A DNA stretch of 64,000 nucleotides from Tubiluchus corallicola (GCA_030141605.1 JAQGDQ010002388.1:1-64000), one strand, 5' to 3'. Shown: positions 35,323-45,041, counted from the first letter of the stretch. A program made the numbers and translations. The notes: generated by a model from the letters alone, not told the origin.

Positions 35323-36435
35323 TTACAAGGTGATATTTTTTTCTGTATCTTTATCAAAGAAATGTAAGGAATCAGCATCAAACGAAAAGCAGCAGATGTC
35401 TCCTAATTGAATATGGCGTGCGTTTGGCGAGGGAAGCTTTGCCATATATTGCTTTTGGTCGATCTGATAATAAAGGACAGAGATATCTCCCATTTGCTCA
35501 ACCAGCATGATTTTTCCGTTCAGGCCGTTATCTTTTGTAATGGTGATATGTTCTGGGCGAACGCCGAGCCAGATTGCTTTTTCGTTATAGGGTTCTAATA
35601 TTGTTTTATATTTCTCCGCTACTTGAAAAGAGAAGCGATAATCAGAAAGCGTTACTGTTATCTTTCCTTGTGTATTTGTGATTTTTGCTTCAAAGACATT
35701 CATGGCAGGCGATCCTATAAATTTAGCGACAAACAGATTTCTGGGTTTTTCATAGAGCGTCAAGGGAGGATCCACCTGTTGAATTTCCCCATCTTTGAGC
35801 ACACAGATCCGCTCTCCCATTGTCATAGCTTCGACTTGGTCATGGGTTACATAGAGGGTTGTTGATGGCACATTTTCTTCTCGTAATCGCTTGTGGATCT
35901 GAGAGATTCGCACTCTCATAGAGACACGTAATTTTGCATCGAGGTTTGAAAGAGGCTCATCGAACAGAAAAACGTCTGGACGTCGCACAAGGGCGCGCCC
36001 GACAGCGACTCTTTGCCTTTGTCCTCCTGACATTTGGCGTGGTTTCCGATCGAGTATCTCTTCAATTTCAAGCTTTCGCGCGACATCACGCACCTGTTTT
36101 TCAATTTCCGCTTTAGGAAGTTTTTGTATCTCAAGACCGAAGGATATATTTTGAAAAACGGTCATATGGGGATATAGGGCGTAATTTTGAAATACCATAG
36201 CGATCTTGCGATCTTTTGGCGGAAGGTGGTTAACGATTCTTTCTCCGATATGAATATCACCTCCGCTGATATCTTCCAATCCTGCCACCATACGAAGTAA
36301 TGTTGACTTTCCGCACCCTGACGGTCCAACAAGAACCATAAATTCGCCTTCATGAATATGGAGATTGAGATTATCTATTGCAAGAAACCCATTATCGTAC
36401 CGTTTCTGAACATCTCTCATAAAGAGTTCTGCCAT
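35323..36435 (-). CDS. Sugar ABC transporter ATPase, MsmK/UgpC type (system 1)
   Basis: The protein of 370 residues has Walker [11 protein letters not shown]-loop VFQNYALYPHMTV, signature MSGGQRQR and Walker [16 protein letters not shown], then a C-terminal TOBE/regulatory domain (about 240-370, LGVRPEHITI). The ATG at 36435 has GGGAGG ideally placed, so the longer frame to 36471 is rejected. It is the first gene of the operon and is divergent from lacI. Confidence 0.92.
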   Translation of the reverse strand: MAELFMRDVQKRYDNGFLAIDNLNLHIHEGEFMVLVGPSGCGKSTLLRMVAGLEDISGGDIHIGERIVNHLPPKDRKIAMVFQNYALYPHMTVFQNISFGLEIQKLPKAEIEKQVRDVARKLEIEEILDRKPRQMSGGQRQRVAVGRALVRRPDVFLFDEPLSNLDAKLRVSMRVRISQIHKRLREENVPSTTLYVTHDQVEAMTMGERICVLKDGEIQQVDPPLTLYEKPRNLFVAKFIGSPAMNVFEAKITNTQGKITVTLSDYRFSFQVAEKYKTILEPYNEKAIWLGVRPEHITITKDNGLNGKIMLVEQMGDISVLYYQIDQKQYMAKLPSPNARHIQLGDICCFSFDADSLHFFDKDTEKNITL

Positions 36436-36494
36436 ATTGCCTCCCACATAGTGTTGTTTATTGTTAGCCACTCAATTTTATTTTTGAAAAGTCC

Positions 36495-36510
36495 GTGAAA
36501 AAAATTTCAC
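36495..36510. promoter_or_regulatory. Candidate LacI-family operator O1
   Basis: GTGAAAAAAATTTCAC has 6-base perfect arms around AAAA. It lies in the divergent region, 59 bases upstream of the ATPase start, and resembles the second palindrome at 36574-36587 (TGNAAA arms). Confidence 0.45.
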
Positions 36511-36573
36511 AAATTGATTCCTTATTTTCTAAAAGACTACTATATAAAAGTTTTTTTATCAATAAAAAAATAG

Positions 36574-36587
36574 TGCAAAAATTTGCA
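36574..36587. promoter_or_regulatory. Candidate LacI-family operator O2 overlapping the lacI promoter
   Basis: TGCAAAAATTTGCA is a perfect palindrome with 6-base arms around AA. It overlaps the -35 box of the predicted lacI promoter, which would fit autorepression. Confidence 0.5.
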
Positions 36588-36611
36588 TTATTCTCTCATA
36601 TCATTTATAGT
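36583..36611 (+). promoter_or_regulatory. Predicted lacI promoter
   Basis: TTGCAT (36583-36588) and TATAGT (36606-36611) are separated by 17 bases, about 42 bases before the chosen lacI ATG. It is a near-consensus sigma-70 promoter by eye. Confidence 0.55.
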
Positions 36612-36652
36612 TGAAAAATTACATTATATTAACAACGAAGAATTTATTGAGA

Positions 36653-37678
36653 ATGACCCCTATTAAAAAACCACGTCTTGCTGATATTGCGGCTCTTGCT
36701 GGTGTTTCTGTCAGCACAGTTTCAAGGGTTTTAAATGGCGCGACTAATATCAGTCCTTCTGTTCGTGAAAAAATTATTAAGCTTGTGCACGAGCATAAGT
36801 CGACATTTTCTGATTATCGCCTTCCTTTATTCAATCATGTCACACTTGTTTCTTTGCGGGAATATGTTTTAGGAATTAATCAAGAATCTTTATATTTTTC
36901 AATCCTAGAAGCTATAAGAGAGCAATGCCAGCACTATAATGTCACTTTAGGAAGTTTTCTTTTTACACCAAATGTTTCCGAGGACTACGAATGTTTTAAG
37001 GATTATATTTCTAATCATGAACACCAAGCGTTTATTCTTTTGGGAGTTGATGATTCTTTTATTCTTGATAGGCTTCGTGAAAGTACCAAGCCCTCTATTT
37101 TAGTCAATAGTGAGGATTTCTGTATGTCTTTGGACAGCATTTCCCCTTCCAATCAGGGGGCTGGTTATTTAGCGACGCACTATTTACTGGAAAGAGGGCA
37201 CCGGCAGATTTTGCACCTCTCCTGTATTAAGCGCTCTACACTTATGCACAGACGAGATGGTTTCCGCAACGCGCTTCTTTCTTTTGATCTCCCCTTTCAT
37301 CAGAGTGATATTATTCCTCTTTCTCACCATACATTTGATGAAGGAAAGAAGGCTGTTGAGTCTCTTTTTCTTTCAGGAAGATTAAAAGAGATAACAGCTC
37401 TTATGTGTGGAAACGACCACATTGCTTTAGGGGCTATGGAGACCTTAAAAGCAAAAGGAATTTCTGTTCCTGATGATATTTCCCTTATTGGTTTTGATAA
37501 TATTCCGATGAGTGCTGCGATTTCACCTGGATTGACAACGGTTGATATCCCATGCAAGGATATTGGTATACAATCTGTGGAATATTTGATCCGCCGCTCT
37601 TACACGCCAAAGCGTCCTGCTTTGCGTATAGAGCTTGGCGCCCGGCTTATTGAGCGGCAAAGTGTTAGTACCCGTTAA
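36653..37678 (+). CDS. LacI-family transcriptional regulator
   Basis: The protein of 341 residues starts with the LacI HTH (RLADIAALAGVSVSTVSRVLNGA, residues about 7-28), followed by a periplasmic-binding-protein-like effector domain ending in SLIGFDNIP and TTVDIP. The ATG at 36653 places the HTH right at the N-terminus, as usual, so the TTG at 36611 is rejected. It is divergent from the GH105 operon and is the likely repressor of it, released by a sugar. Two palindromes in the shared intergenic region are candidate operators. Confidence 0.92.
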   Translation: MTPIKKPRLADIAALAGVSVSTVSRVLNGATNISPSVREKIIKLVHEHKSTFSDYRLPLFNHVTLVSLREYVLGINQESLYFSILEAIREQCQHYNVTLGSFLFTPNVSEDYECFKDYISNHEHQAFILLGVDDSFILDRLRESTKPSILVNSEDFCMSLDSISPSNQGAGYLATHYLLERGHRQILHLSCIKRSTLMHRRDGFRNALLSFDLPFHQSDIIPLSHHTFDEGKKAVESLFLSGRLKEITALMCGNDHIALGAMETLKAKGISVPDDISLIGFDNIPMSAAISPGLTTVDIPCKDIGIQSVEYLIRRSYTPKRPALRIELGARLIERQSVSTR

Positions 37679-37793
37679 GCAATAGCTTTCGCCTTTTTTA
37701 ACTTTTGTATGATCCCCTTCCCTTTTGGTTTGCGTGGCGAATATGGCTTGGCTGCGTTTGGCGAAACTAAACGATCTTTTTTATAGAAAGTGG

Positions 37794-38885
37794 CTAGAGG
37801 CGTTCTGTTGTTTGTGGATCAAACAGAGAGATTTTTTCAAGGTGGAAATCCAGCTGAATATCCTTTTGATCCTCGGTGACATCGTCAGCCGAAAGGCGTG
37901 CGGAAAGCTTTGTTCCATCTTCAAGGCGTGTCCATACCATGGTATCGGATCCGAGTGTTTCGAGAAGTTCAACAGGGAGTCGTATTGATGGTGCGTCGCT
38001 TTTCTCCTGATGTTTTTTTATATTTTCTGCTCGAATACCCATAATGGCTTCTTGGCCATTTTGGGGTGTTTCTTTAAATGGATAGAATGAAAGAGGAAAT
38101 GATATGTCTCCCCATTCACCGTCTATAGTGCCTCCATTGGCTTTCAGCCGAATATTGATAAAATTCATGACAGGAGAGCCGATAAAGCTGGCAACAAAAA
38201 GATTCGCCGGTTTATTATAAAGCTCTTTCGGGGGAGCGGATTGTTGTATTTCGCCTTCTTTCAGCAGCACGACCTGTGTTGCCATAGTCATAGCCTCGAC
38301 TTGATCATGAGTAACATAAATGATTGTATTGTTAAGAATCCGGTGAAGTTTTTTAATTTCCACACGCATTTCTGATCGTAATTTTGCATCAAGATTAGAG
38401 AGTGGCTCGTCAAAGAGAAAGACTTTTGAATCGCGCACTAGTGCTCTTCCGATTGCTACTCTTTGCCTTTGCCCTCCGGAGAGTTGTGCGGGTTTTCTAT
38501 CAAGATAATCTGTAATTTGAAGAATATGGGCGGCTTTTTCAACGCGTTCTTTGATTTCATTTTTTGATAAGCGTTTGTTCATTTTAAGAGCAAATTCCAT
38601 ATTTTTTCGAACAGTCATGGTTGGATAGAGCGCGTAGGACTGAAATACCATGGCAATATTGCGTTGATGAGGTGACAGATCTGTTACGTCGCGTTCCTGT
38701 ATCCATATTTCACCTCCGTCGATATCCTCAAGGCCGGCGATAGAGTTCAGTAATGTTGATTTTCCACATCCTGACGGCCCTAGGAGCACAAGGAATTCTC
38801 CTTCTGGGATGGAATAGGAAATATTTTTCAAGACATGATTTTGTCCATATAATTTATCAATATTTTTTAATTCGACACTGGCCAT
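37794..38885 (-). CDS. Sugar ABC transporter ATPase, MsmK/UgpC type (system 2)
   Basis: The 363-residue protein has Walker [31 protein letters not shown] and [15 protein letters not shown], with a C-terminal regulatory domain containing [10 protein letters not shown]. It is the last gene of the system 2 operon. As CUT1 ATPases can serve several permeases, it might also power system 3, which has none. It converges on lacI, with 115 bases between that hold no clear terminator. Confidence 0.92.
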   Translation of the reverse strand: MASVELKNIDKLYGQNHVLKNISYSIPEGEFLVLLGPSGCGKSTLLNSIAGLEDIDGGEIWIQERDVTDLSPHQRNIAMVFQSYALYPTMTVRKNMEFALKMNKRLSKNEIKERVEKAAHILQITDYLDRKPAQLSGGQRQRVAIGRALVRDSKVFLFDEPLSNLDAKLRSEMRVEIKKLHRILNNTIIYVTHDQVEAMTMATQVVLLKEGEIQQSAPPKELYNKPANLFVASFIGSPVMNFINIRLKANGGTIDGEWGDISFPLSFYPFKETPQNGQEAIMGIRAENIKKHQEKSDAPSIRLPVELLETLGSDTMVWTRLEDGTKLSARLSADDVTEDQKDIQLDFHLEKISLFDPQTTERL

Positions 38886-38891
38886 TTTTTC

Positions 38892-39779
38892 TTATCCTTT
38901 TACTGCGCCGGCTGTAATTCCGCGCACGAAATATTTTCCAGAAATAAAATAAACAACTAAAGGCGGCAACGCTGTCAGCAGAGACGCGGCCATATTCACA
39001 TTATATTCTCGTTCTCCGTAAGTTGTATTGACGATATTATTAAGAAGAACTGTCATGGGTTGCGCTTCTCTTCCTGCGAATGTCAATCCCATCATATAGT
39101 CGTTCCATACACCGGTTACTTGTAAAATAAGAGCGACCATAAAGATCATGGATGAGAGAGGAAAGACAACATAAAGGTAAATTTTCCAAAACTCACCGCA
39201 ATCTATTTTCGCAGCTTTGATAATTTCTTCTGGTAGAGAGACGTAGAAATTTCTAAAAATCAGTGTAAGAACAGGCAGCCCAAAGATTGTATGAATAAAA
39301 ACGACGCCCCATATAGAATTGTAAATTTGCATGACGGTGGCGACTTTAATCAGCGGATACATGATCACCTGAAAGGGAATAAAAGCACCGAGCATTAAGA
39401 ATGTCAGAAGTATATTCGCCCATTTTACGCGCCAAAGAGCCATTGCGTATCCTGTTATAGAGGCGACTCCGATAGAGATAATAACGCTGGGGATTAGAAT
39501 TTTAACCGAGTTCCAAAACCCTGGTTGTAACCCTGTGCATTGCAGGCCTGTACAAGCACCTGACCATGCCTTTTTCCAAGGCTGAATAGTCCATGATTCC
39601 GGAAAAGCGACAATAGAGGATCCGAGGCGAATCTCTTCCATATCCTTAAAGGATGTAACAAAAACGATATAGAAAGGGATAAGAAAGAAAAGCGCTGAGA
39701 TAATAAGGAAAAAATAGATCGCTATTCGCTGCGGCAGTTGTGTGTTTTTCTTTTTTCTTGGTTTAGCGATCGTTATCAT
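38892..39779 (-). CDS. Sugar ABC transporter permease, MalG type (system 2)
   Basis: The protein of 295 residues has six membrane segments and an EAA loop, KAAKIDCGEFWKIYLYVVFP, with a Cys where Ala or Gly is common. The C-terminus KYFVRGITAGAVKG is typical. The ATG at 39779 overlaps the preceding stop as ATGA and has AGGAAAAG upstream, so I prefer it to 39797. It resembles the second permease of bacterial glucose/mannose ABC importers. Confidence 0.9.
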   Translation of the reverse strand: MITIAKPRKKKNTQLPQRIAIYFFLIISALFFLIPFYIVFVTSFKDMEEIRLGSSIVAFPESWTIQPWKKAWSGACTGLQCTGLQPGFWNSVKILIPSVIISIGVASITGYAMALWRVKWANILLTFLMLGAFIPFQVIMYPLIKVATVMQIYNSIWGVVFIHTIFGLPVLTLIFRNFYVSLPEEIIKAAKIDCGEFWKIYLYVVFPLSSMIFMVALILQVTGVWNDYMMGLTFAGREAQPMTVLLNNIVNTTYGEREYNVNMAASLLTALPPLVVYFISGKYFVRGITAGAVKG

Positions 39780-40648
39780 GATTCTTTTCCTCTCCAATAT
39801 ACATAGAGTCCATACGGCATCAGGATAATGGCGACAGTCAGCAGCATAGCGATAGCGGCTGCAGATCCATAAGCGATATTGTTTCTTTCAAAAAAGGTAA
39901 CCATCACGAATCGCGCCGGTAGGTCAGAGGCGTTTCCGGGTCCGCCTCGTGTAAGAGCAACGACAAGGTCATAGGCTTTTACAGTTCCGATTGCCAGAAG
40001 AACGACCGCTGTGATAATCGCGGGTTTGAGCATGGGGACAGCGACAAAAAGATAGACGCGCCATGCCGGAACGCCGTCCACTTTAGAGGCTTTCCATATT
40101 TCTACATCAACATTTTTCAATCCTGCGAGTAAGATCGCCATAATCAGACCGCTTGCTTGCCATATTGCAGCAATAATAACAGTATAAATGGCCATTTCTC
40201 TATTGATGAGCCAATCGAAATAAAAACTCTCAAATCCCAAATCATGCATTAATTTTTCTAACCCCATTGTCGGGTTGAAAATCCATTGCCAGACGAGTCC
40301 GGTAACAATGAGCGAAACAGCAAGGGGATAAAGAAAAACAGTTCGAAACAGTCCATCTCCTTTTATATTCTGATCCATTAGCACGGCAAGAAGAAATCCG
40401 ATCAAAAGGCATCCAACAATAAAGAAAGAACCGAAGGTTAGCATATTGATAACGGCGCCTTCCCAGCGCGCATCGTTCCATAAGCGCATATACTGCATAA
40501 AGCCGTCAATTTTGTAGCTTGGTATGGTTTTTGATTGTGTAAGAGACATGTAAAATGTCCACCCAATTCCGCCATAGAACCCACAAACTGTAATAAAGAC
40601 AGCCGGAATAAGAGCCAATTGAGGCATTAAATTCTGTTCTTTCATCAT
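39776..40648 (-). CDS. Sugar ABC transporter permease, MalF type (system 2)
   Basis: The 290-residue protein has six membrane segments. The EAA-type motif WKASKVDGVPAWRVYLFVAVP and the following VALTRGGPGNASD identify a CUT1 permease of the glucose/mannose type (GtsB-like). CAGGAAACG precedes tandem ATGs. It lies 168 bases after the binding-protein gene. That gap includes weak inverted repeats (around 40680-40740) that may tune expression between receptor and permease. Confidence 0.9.
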   Translation of the reverse strand: MMKEQNLMPQLALIPAVFITVCGFYGGIGWTFYMSLTQSKTIPSYKIDGFMQYMRLWNDARWEGAVINMLTFGSFFIVGCLLIGFLLAVLMDQNIKGDGLFRTVFLYPLAVSLIVTGLVWQWIFNPTMGLEKLMHDLGFESFYFDWLINREMAIYTVIIAAIWQASGLIMAILLAGLKNVDVEIWKASKVDGVPAWRVYLFVAVPMLKPAIITAVVLLAIGTVKAYDLVVALTRGGPGNASDLPARFVMVTFFERNNIAYGSAAAIAMLLTVAIILMPYGLYVYWRGKES

Positions 40649-40815
40649 AAGCGTTTCCTGCTTTGGGATAAAGCGTTACGATTGCATCGCAAAGAGCCAG
40701 AGTAAAAAACTCAGACGCTCCTTTTTTCTTGATAGAAAAGCATACATATCCATTGGGACATCTTAAAAATAGTGATATATTCTAGTATGTTGAGACTCAT
40801 TTTTAATATTTTACT

Positions 40816-42060
40816 TTAATTTGTATAATCAAACACGGTTTCTAGCTCTTTAATTGCGCGATCAACTGACATTCTCGGGCTATTCCAAAAGTTGGAAGTG
40901 ACATCCAGCAGCTGTCCTCTCCAATCGCCTGTTGTATACCATGCGGGGTTAGGAAGTTGATAGTCTGGATTGCTGACAATCTCTAAGGAAAGTTGTGCGC
41001 ATTCATCAATTTCGTTTTTATCCACATCTAGGCGAATTGGTGCTGATCCTTTGATATTGGAAAAGGCCACTTGAACATCTTTATCAAAGGCGGCGCTAAT
41101 GAACGCGTTTTGCGCTGCTGTATTTTTTGTTTTGGGGAAAACAAAGCTATCGATGGTTAAGATAAAGGCTTCATTTCCGCCGGGAGCCATTGTGCATCCG
41201 AAATCCACACCGATTTTTTTCCCTGCGGCAAGGAACTCGCCTTTCATCCAATCCCCATGAATTTGCATAGCGGCTTTATCCTGTATGACTAGGTAGGTTG
41301 CGTCATTCCAGTTTCTTCCAGTTGCGCCTCGATCGGTATAATCTTTTATTTTTCGAAAAATCTCGAATGCTTTCCGCATTTCCGGTGAGCGCAGGGTGGA
41401 TTTTTTTGGATTAGGGCCATACATATCCATATAGAGTTGTTTGCCCCCTACTCCGATAAGAACGTTATAAAAGAGGATATGTTCCTGCCAACTTTGCCCG
41501 CCATGTGCAAGGGGGATATAGCCTGCGGCTTTAATTTTATCAGCAACGACAAAAAACTCGTCCCACGTTTTCGGAGGTTGAATATTCAACTCATCGAAAA
41601 TTTTCTTATTATAATATAGAGCGTTATCGGTATGAAGATTTATAGGAAGACCTAAAATGACAGTATTTCCTTTTTCGCCATGATAAGAAGCCATTTTTTG
41701 TGCTTCTTCCGGTATGACTTTAAAAAACCCGAGCTTTTCAACGTTATCGAAAATATTGTTCATTTTTCCTGCTTCGTAGAGCTCGCGAACAAATTCATCC
41801 GGATGGCTTTGAAAAGAGTCTGGGGGGTTATTGCCGGCAAAGCGGTTTCGGACGAAGCTTAAGGCGCCGTCGTTAGTTGCTATGGCAGAATCTTTCCACT
41901 TATAGCCTTTTTTTTCAAAAGCACTGACAATAACCTGTAAAGCAGCTGATTCACTACCGGAAGTCCACCAATGTATAACCTCAAGTTCTTGCTTTGCTTC
42001 TGCTGTAGAAAATGTTATTCCCCCAGCGATCAGGCATAAGACCAGATATTGAATCTTCAT
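40816..42060 (-). CDS. Sugar ABC substrate-binding protein, glucose/mannose type (system 2)
   Basis: The 414-residue protein has a signal peptide (residues 1-22, ending AEA), then LEVIHWWTSGSESAALQVI, which is characteristic of proteobacterial glucose/mannose receptors. Further on are NLHTDNALYYNKKIF and AAMQIHGDWMKGEF. With the divergent GH1 beta-glucosidase, this suggests uptake of glucose or short glucosides. A GGGAG site precedes the ATG. It is the first gene of the system 2 operon. Confidence 0.9.
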   Translation of the reverse strand: MKIQYLVLCLIAGGITFSTAEAKQELEVIHWWTSGSESAALQVIVSAFEKKGYKWKDSAIATNDGALSFVRNRFAGNNPPDSFQSHPDEFVRELYEAGKMNNIFDNVEKLGFFKVIPEEAQKMASYHGEKGNTVILGLPINLHTDNALYYNKKIFDELNIQPPKTWDEFFVVADKIKAAGYIPLAHGGQSWQEHILFYNVLIGVGGKQLYMDMYGPNPKKSTLRSPEMRKAFEIFRKIKDYTDRGATGRNWNDATYLVIQDKAAMQIHGDWMKGEFLAAGKKIGVDFGCTMAPGGNEAFILTIDSFVFPKTKNTAAQNAFISAAFDKDVQVAFSNIKGSAPIRLDVDKNEIDECAQLSLEIVSNPDYQLPNPAWYTTGDWRGQLLDVTSNFWNSPRMSVDRAIKELETVFDYTN

Positions 42061-42296
42061 ATTGCACTCCCTGTTTATTTTACTGTTTTATTAGCTATTA
42101 TTATTTATGATTAATTATCCAGCAACTATAGCATCTCTGTAAAAACCTTGTCAATCAGACTTTAATTATCATGAGTTTTCTTTAATTTTATTCGTAAGGA
42201 AAAATTTATATTTATTTATGCAATAGAAAGGAATACACTCCAACGGAATATTAATTGATAAATAATAATTTAAGAACATTTAAAGGGAGAATTTTT

Positions 42297-43649
42297 ATGG
42301 TACAACGTCATTTTCCAGCTGATTTTTTATGGGGTGCTTCAACGGCCAGCTATCAGATTGAGGGAGCTGTTCATGAGGAAGGAAGAAAAGATAGTATATG
42401 GGATGTTTTCTGCCGTCGCCCTGGTGCCATTCGTGACGGGAGCAGCGGTGAGATTGCCGATGATCATTATCATCGTTATCCTGAGGATATTCAAATTATG
42501 AAAGATCTAGGTTTAAAGGCTTATCGTTTTTCCTTATCTTGGCCACGAATTTTTCCTGATGGTTTTGGCACACCTAACGAGAAAGGGCTGGACTTTTACG
42601 ATCGTGTCATTGATGAAACGCTTCGTCAAGGGATAGATCCTTGGATTTGTCTTTATCATTGGGACTTACCTCAAGCTTTGCATCGCAGAGGAGGTTGGAC
42701 TAACCGAGATATTGCCAGCTGGTTTGGAGAGCTAGCGGAGATTTCCGGTAAGCGTTATGGCGATCGTGTTAAGGTTTGGAGTATCATTAACGAACATAGT
42801 GTTACGGCGTCTTTAGGGTATGAAATAGGAGAGCATGCGCCGGGAATAAAAGATTTTTATAGTGCGATTGCAGTGATGCATCATCAAAACTTAGCGCAAG
42901 GAAGAGCCATTGATATTTTACGTTCTCTTCATCCTGACAGTAAGGTAGGGACTATTTTCGCTCTATCGACTCAGACTCCTTATTTTGCGGATTGCCCAGA
43001 ACATCAGGCACTTGCGAGCAAGGCGGAAGATATTATGTTTGGGCAATATTGTGATCCGCTTTATTTTGGAAAATATAACGCGCATCTTCTTCCGTATGTT
43101 TCAGAGTTTATTCAGGATGGGGATATGGATATTATCCGCAAGGAGATTGATTTCTTTGGTCTTAATTATTACATGCGTTATTTCATTCAGAAGACGAATT
43201 TTCCGACACCGTATGGATATACGGGAACTTTTATTCCTTATGGCGCTGCGAAGCTGACTGATATGGCCTGGGAAATCAAAGGAGAAGGTTTATATGACAT
43301 GCTACATAAGATCAAGGCACGTTATAACAACCCGACGATTTATATTACGGAGAATGGATGCGCTATGCCTGATCATGTACAACCAGACGGCCGAATCGAA
43401 GATAATGATCGTATAGATTATCTTCAGGAATATCTCTCCTGGTCTCACAAAGCGATTAGTGAAGGTGTTAATCTGAAAGGCTATCTTATTTGGACACTGC
43501 TTGATAATTTCGAGTGGGCCTATGGCTTAGCAAAGCGTTTTGGTCTTGTTCATGTTGATTATACTACTTTAAAGAGAACGCCTAAGAAATCATGGTATTG
43601 GATGCAAAAGCTTATTGCCGATAATGAAATAGAGGATAATACTCTCTAA
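42297..43649 (+). CDS. GH1 beta-glucosidase
   Basis: The protein of 450 residues has the GH1 N-terminus (FLWGASTASYQIEGAV), the acid/base Glu in IINEHSV (about residue 165) and the nucleophile Glu in YITENG (about residue 354), with DNFEWAYGLAKRFGLVHVDY at the C-terminus. The Pro of the usual NEP motif is His here. There is no signal peptide, so it acts in the cytoplasm, probably on cellobiose-like or phenolic beta-glucosides. The ATG at 42297 follows GGGAGA and puts the N-terminus where the family starts. It is divergent from system 2. Confidence 0.92.
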   Translation: MVQRHFPADFLWGASTASYQIEGAVHEEGRKDSIWDVFCRRPGAIRDGSSGEIADDHYHRYPEDIQIMKDLGLKAYRFSLSWPRIFPDGFGTPNEKGLDFYDRVIDETLRQGIDPWICLYHWDLPQALHRRGGWTNRDIASWFGELAEISGKRYGDRVKVWSIINEHSVTASLGYEIGEHAPGIKDFYSAIAVMHHQNLAQGRAIDILRSLHPDSKVGTIFALSTQTPYFADCPEHQALASKAEDIMFGQYCDPLYFGKYNAHLLPYVSEFIQDGDMDIIRKEIDFFGLNYYMRYFIQKTNFPTPYGYTGTFIPYGAAKLTDMAWEIKGEGLYDMLHKIKARYNNPTIYITENGCAMPDHVQPDGRIEDNDRIDYLQEYLSWSHKAISEGVNLKGYLIWTLLDNFEWAYGLAKRFGLVHVDYTTLKRTPKKSWYWMQKLIADNEIEDNTL

Positions 43650-43681
43650 GATTTCTCTGTTTATTTTAAGCTTAAGGCCTG

Positions 43682-43700
43682 TCTGATTTTAAAAGTCAGA
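43682..43700. promoter_or_regulatory. Imperfect 19-base palindrome before the system 3 operon
   Basis: TCTGATTTTAAAAGTCAGA has 5-base perfect outer arms. A second, shorter palindrome TAACGTTA lies at 43736-43743 and a TATAAT at 43721-43726. Together they look like an operator/promoter region for the genes starting at 43782. Confidence 0.35.
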
Positions 43701-43781
43701 ATTGGTGTTGTTGCATGATTTATAATATGTTAGCATAACGTTAATTTAATAATAAACCAATGTAATAACGGGAGTTTTCAT

Positions 43782-45041
43782 ATGTTTAAGCAATTTATGC
43801 ATACAATTGCCTCTTTATGTTTAGCGGTGGTATTTTCTTTTTCTTCTGCTTATTCTGCGGAAGTGTCTATCGCTATGGCTTTAATTGGGCAGGATTATGA
43901 ATTTATCAAAGATGTTGCGGCGGAATGGGAACAAGAAACAGGACACACGCTTAAATTTGTAGAGTTACCGAATAACTCGAGTGATCAGTTTGTTCAATTT
44001 AAAACCTGGTTATCTGCTGGAAGCAGTGATGTTGATATTTATCGTGTTGATACTGTTTGGGGGCCTCAGCTTGCGAGTCATTTTGTCGATTTAAAATCCT
44101 ATGTTCCGGATTTGGATGAGATTGTTCCTTCTATCATTGAATCTCAGATGGTTAACGGGCATTTGATTGCGATTCCGTTTCATACAGATGTGCCTGTTTT
44201 ATATTACCGGAAAGACTTGCTTGAAAAATACAATTACCCTGTTCCAAAGAGTTGGGAAGAAATGACAAATATCGCGTTTGATATTATGAGACGCGAGCGT
44301 TCTCACAACAGTAAAATGTGGGGGTTTGTCTGGCAAGGTGCGTCGTATGAAGGGCTGACCTGTAATGCTCTTGAGTGGATTAAGAGTTATGGTGGCGGTC
44401 AGATTGTTGAAACAGATGGCACGATTAGCATAAACAATCCTTATGCGGCCAAGGCAATCAATTTGGCGGCGAGCTGGGTCAATACCATATCTCCTCCGGG
44501 GATATTGTCTTATATGGAAGAGAATGCGCGTGGTATTTGGCAGCTTGGCAATTCGGTCTTTATGCGGAATTGGCCATATGCTTACTCTCTTGGGGAGTTA
44601 GACAATAGCCCTATTAAAGGGAAAGTCGGCATAGCGCCTCTTCCTTCCGGCTCTAATGAGACAGCTTCAACTCTTGGGGGATGGAGCATGTCTGTTTCCA
44701 AATATTCAAAAAACCAGCAGGCGGCGATTAGTTTAGCGGTAAAACTCGCCAGTAAGGACGTTCAAAAGCGCCAGGCGATATTGCAGTCAAAGCTTCCAAC
44801 CTACCCTTCTCTTTATCAGGATCCAGATATTTTGGAAGCCTATCCATTCTTCGCTAATATTCTCGAGTCTGTCAAAGGAAGTGTTCCCCGCCCTTCTGCG
44901 CCGACGCAGCGACGATATCAGGAAGTATCAACAGAATTTTGGAATGCGGTTCATAAAACACTTTCAGGTAATGGAGATGCAGAGACAAACCTCAGTCAAC
45001 TGGAGCGTCGCTTAAAAAGAGTTAAAGGCAAGTCCTGGTAA
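43782..45041 (+). CDS. Sugar ABC substrate-binding protein, Thu/Agl-like (system 3)
   Basis: The 419-residue protein has a signal peptide (residues 1-26, ending AYSAE), then SIAMALIGQDYEFIKDVAAEWEQ and SDVDIYRVDTVWGPQLA, followed by IPFHTDVPVLYYRKDLLEKY. This matches the trehalose/maltose/sucrose receptors (ThuE-like) of alphaproteobacteria. With the downstream alpha-glucosidase, the substrate is probably an alpha-glucoside. A GGGAG site precedes the ATG. Confidence 0.88.
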   Translation: MFKQFMHTIASLCLAVVFSFSSAYSAEVSIAMALIGQDYEFIKDVAAEWEQETGHTLKFVELPNNSSDQFVQFKTWLSAGSSDVDIYRVDTVWGPQLASHFVDLKSYVPDLDEIVPSIIESQMVNGHLIAIPFHTDVPVLYYRKDLLEKYNYPVPKSWEEMTNIAFDIMRRERSHNSKMWGFVWQGASYEGLTCNALEWIKSYGGGQIVETDGTISINNPYAAKAINLAASWVNTISPPGILSYMEENARGIWQLGNSVFMRNWPYAYSLGELDNSPIKGKVGIAPLPSGSNETASTLGGWSMSVSKYSKNQQAAISLAVKLASKDVQKRQAILQSKLPTYPSLYQDPDILEAYPFFANILESVKGSVPRPSAPTQRRYQEVSTEFWNAVHKTLSGNGDAETNLSQLERRLKRVKGKSW

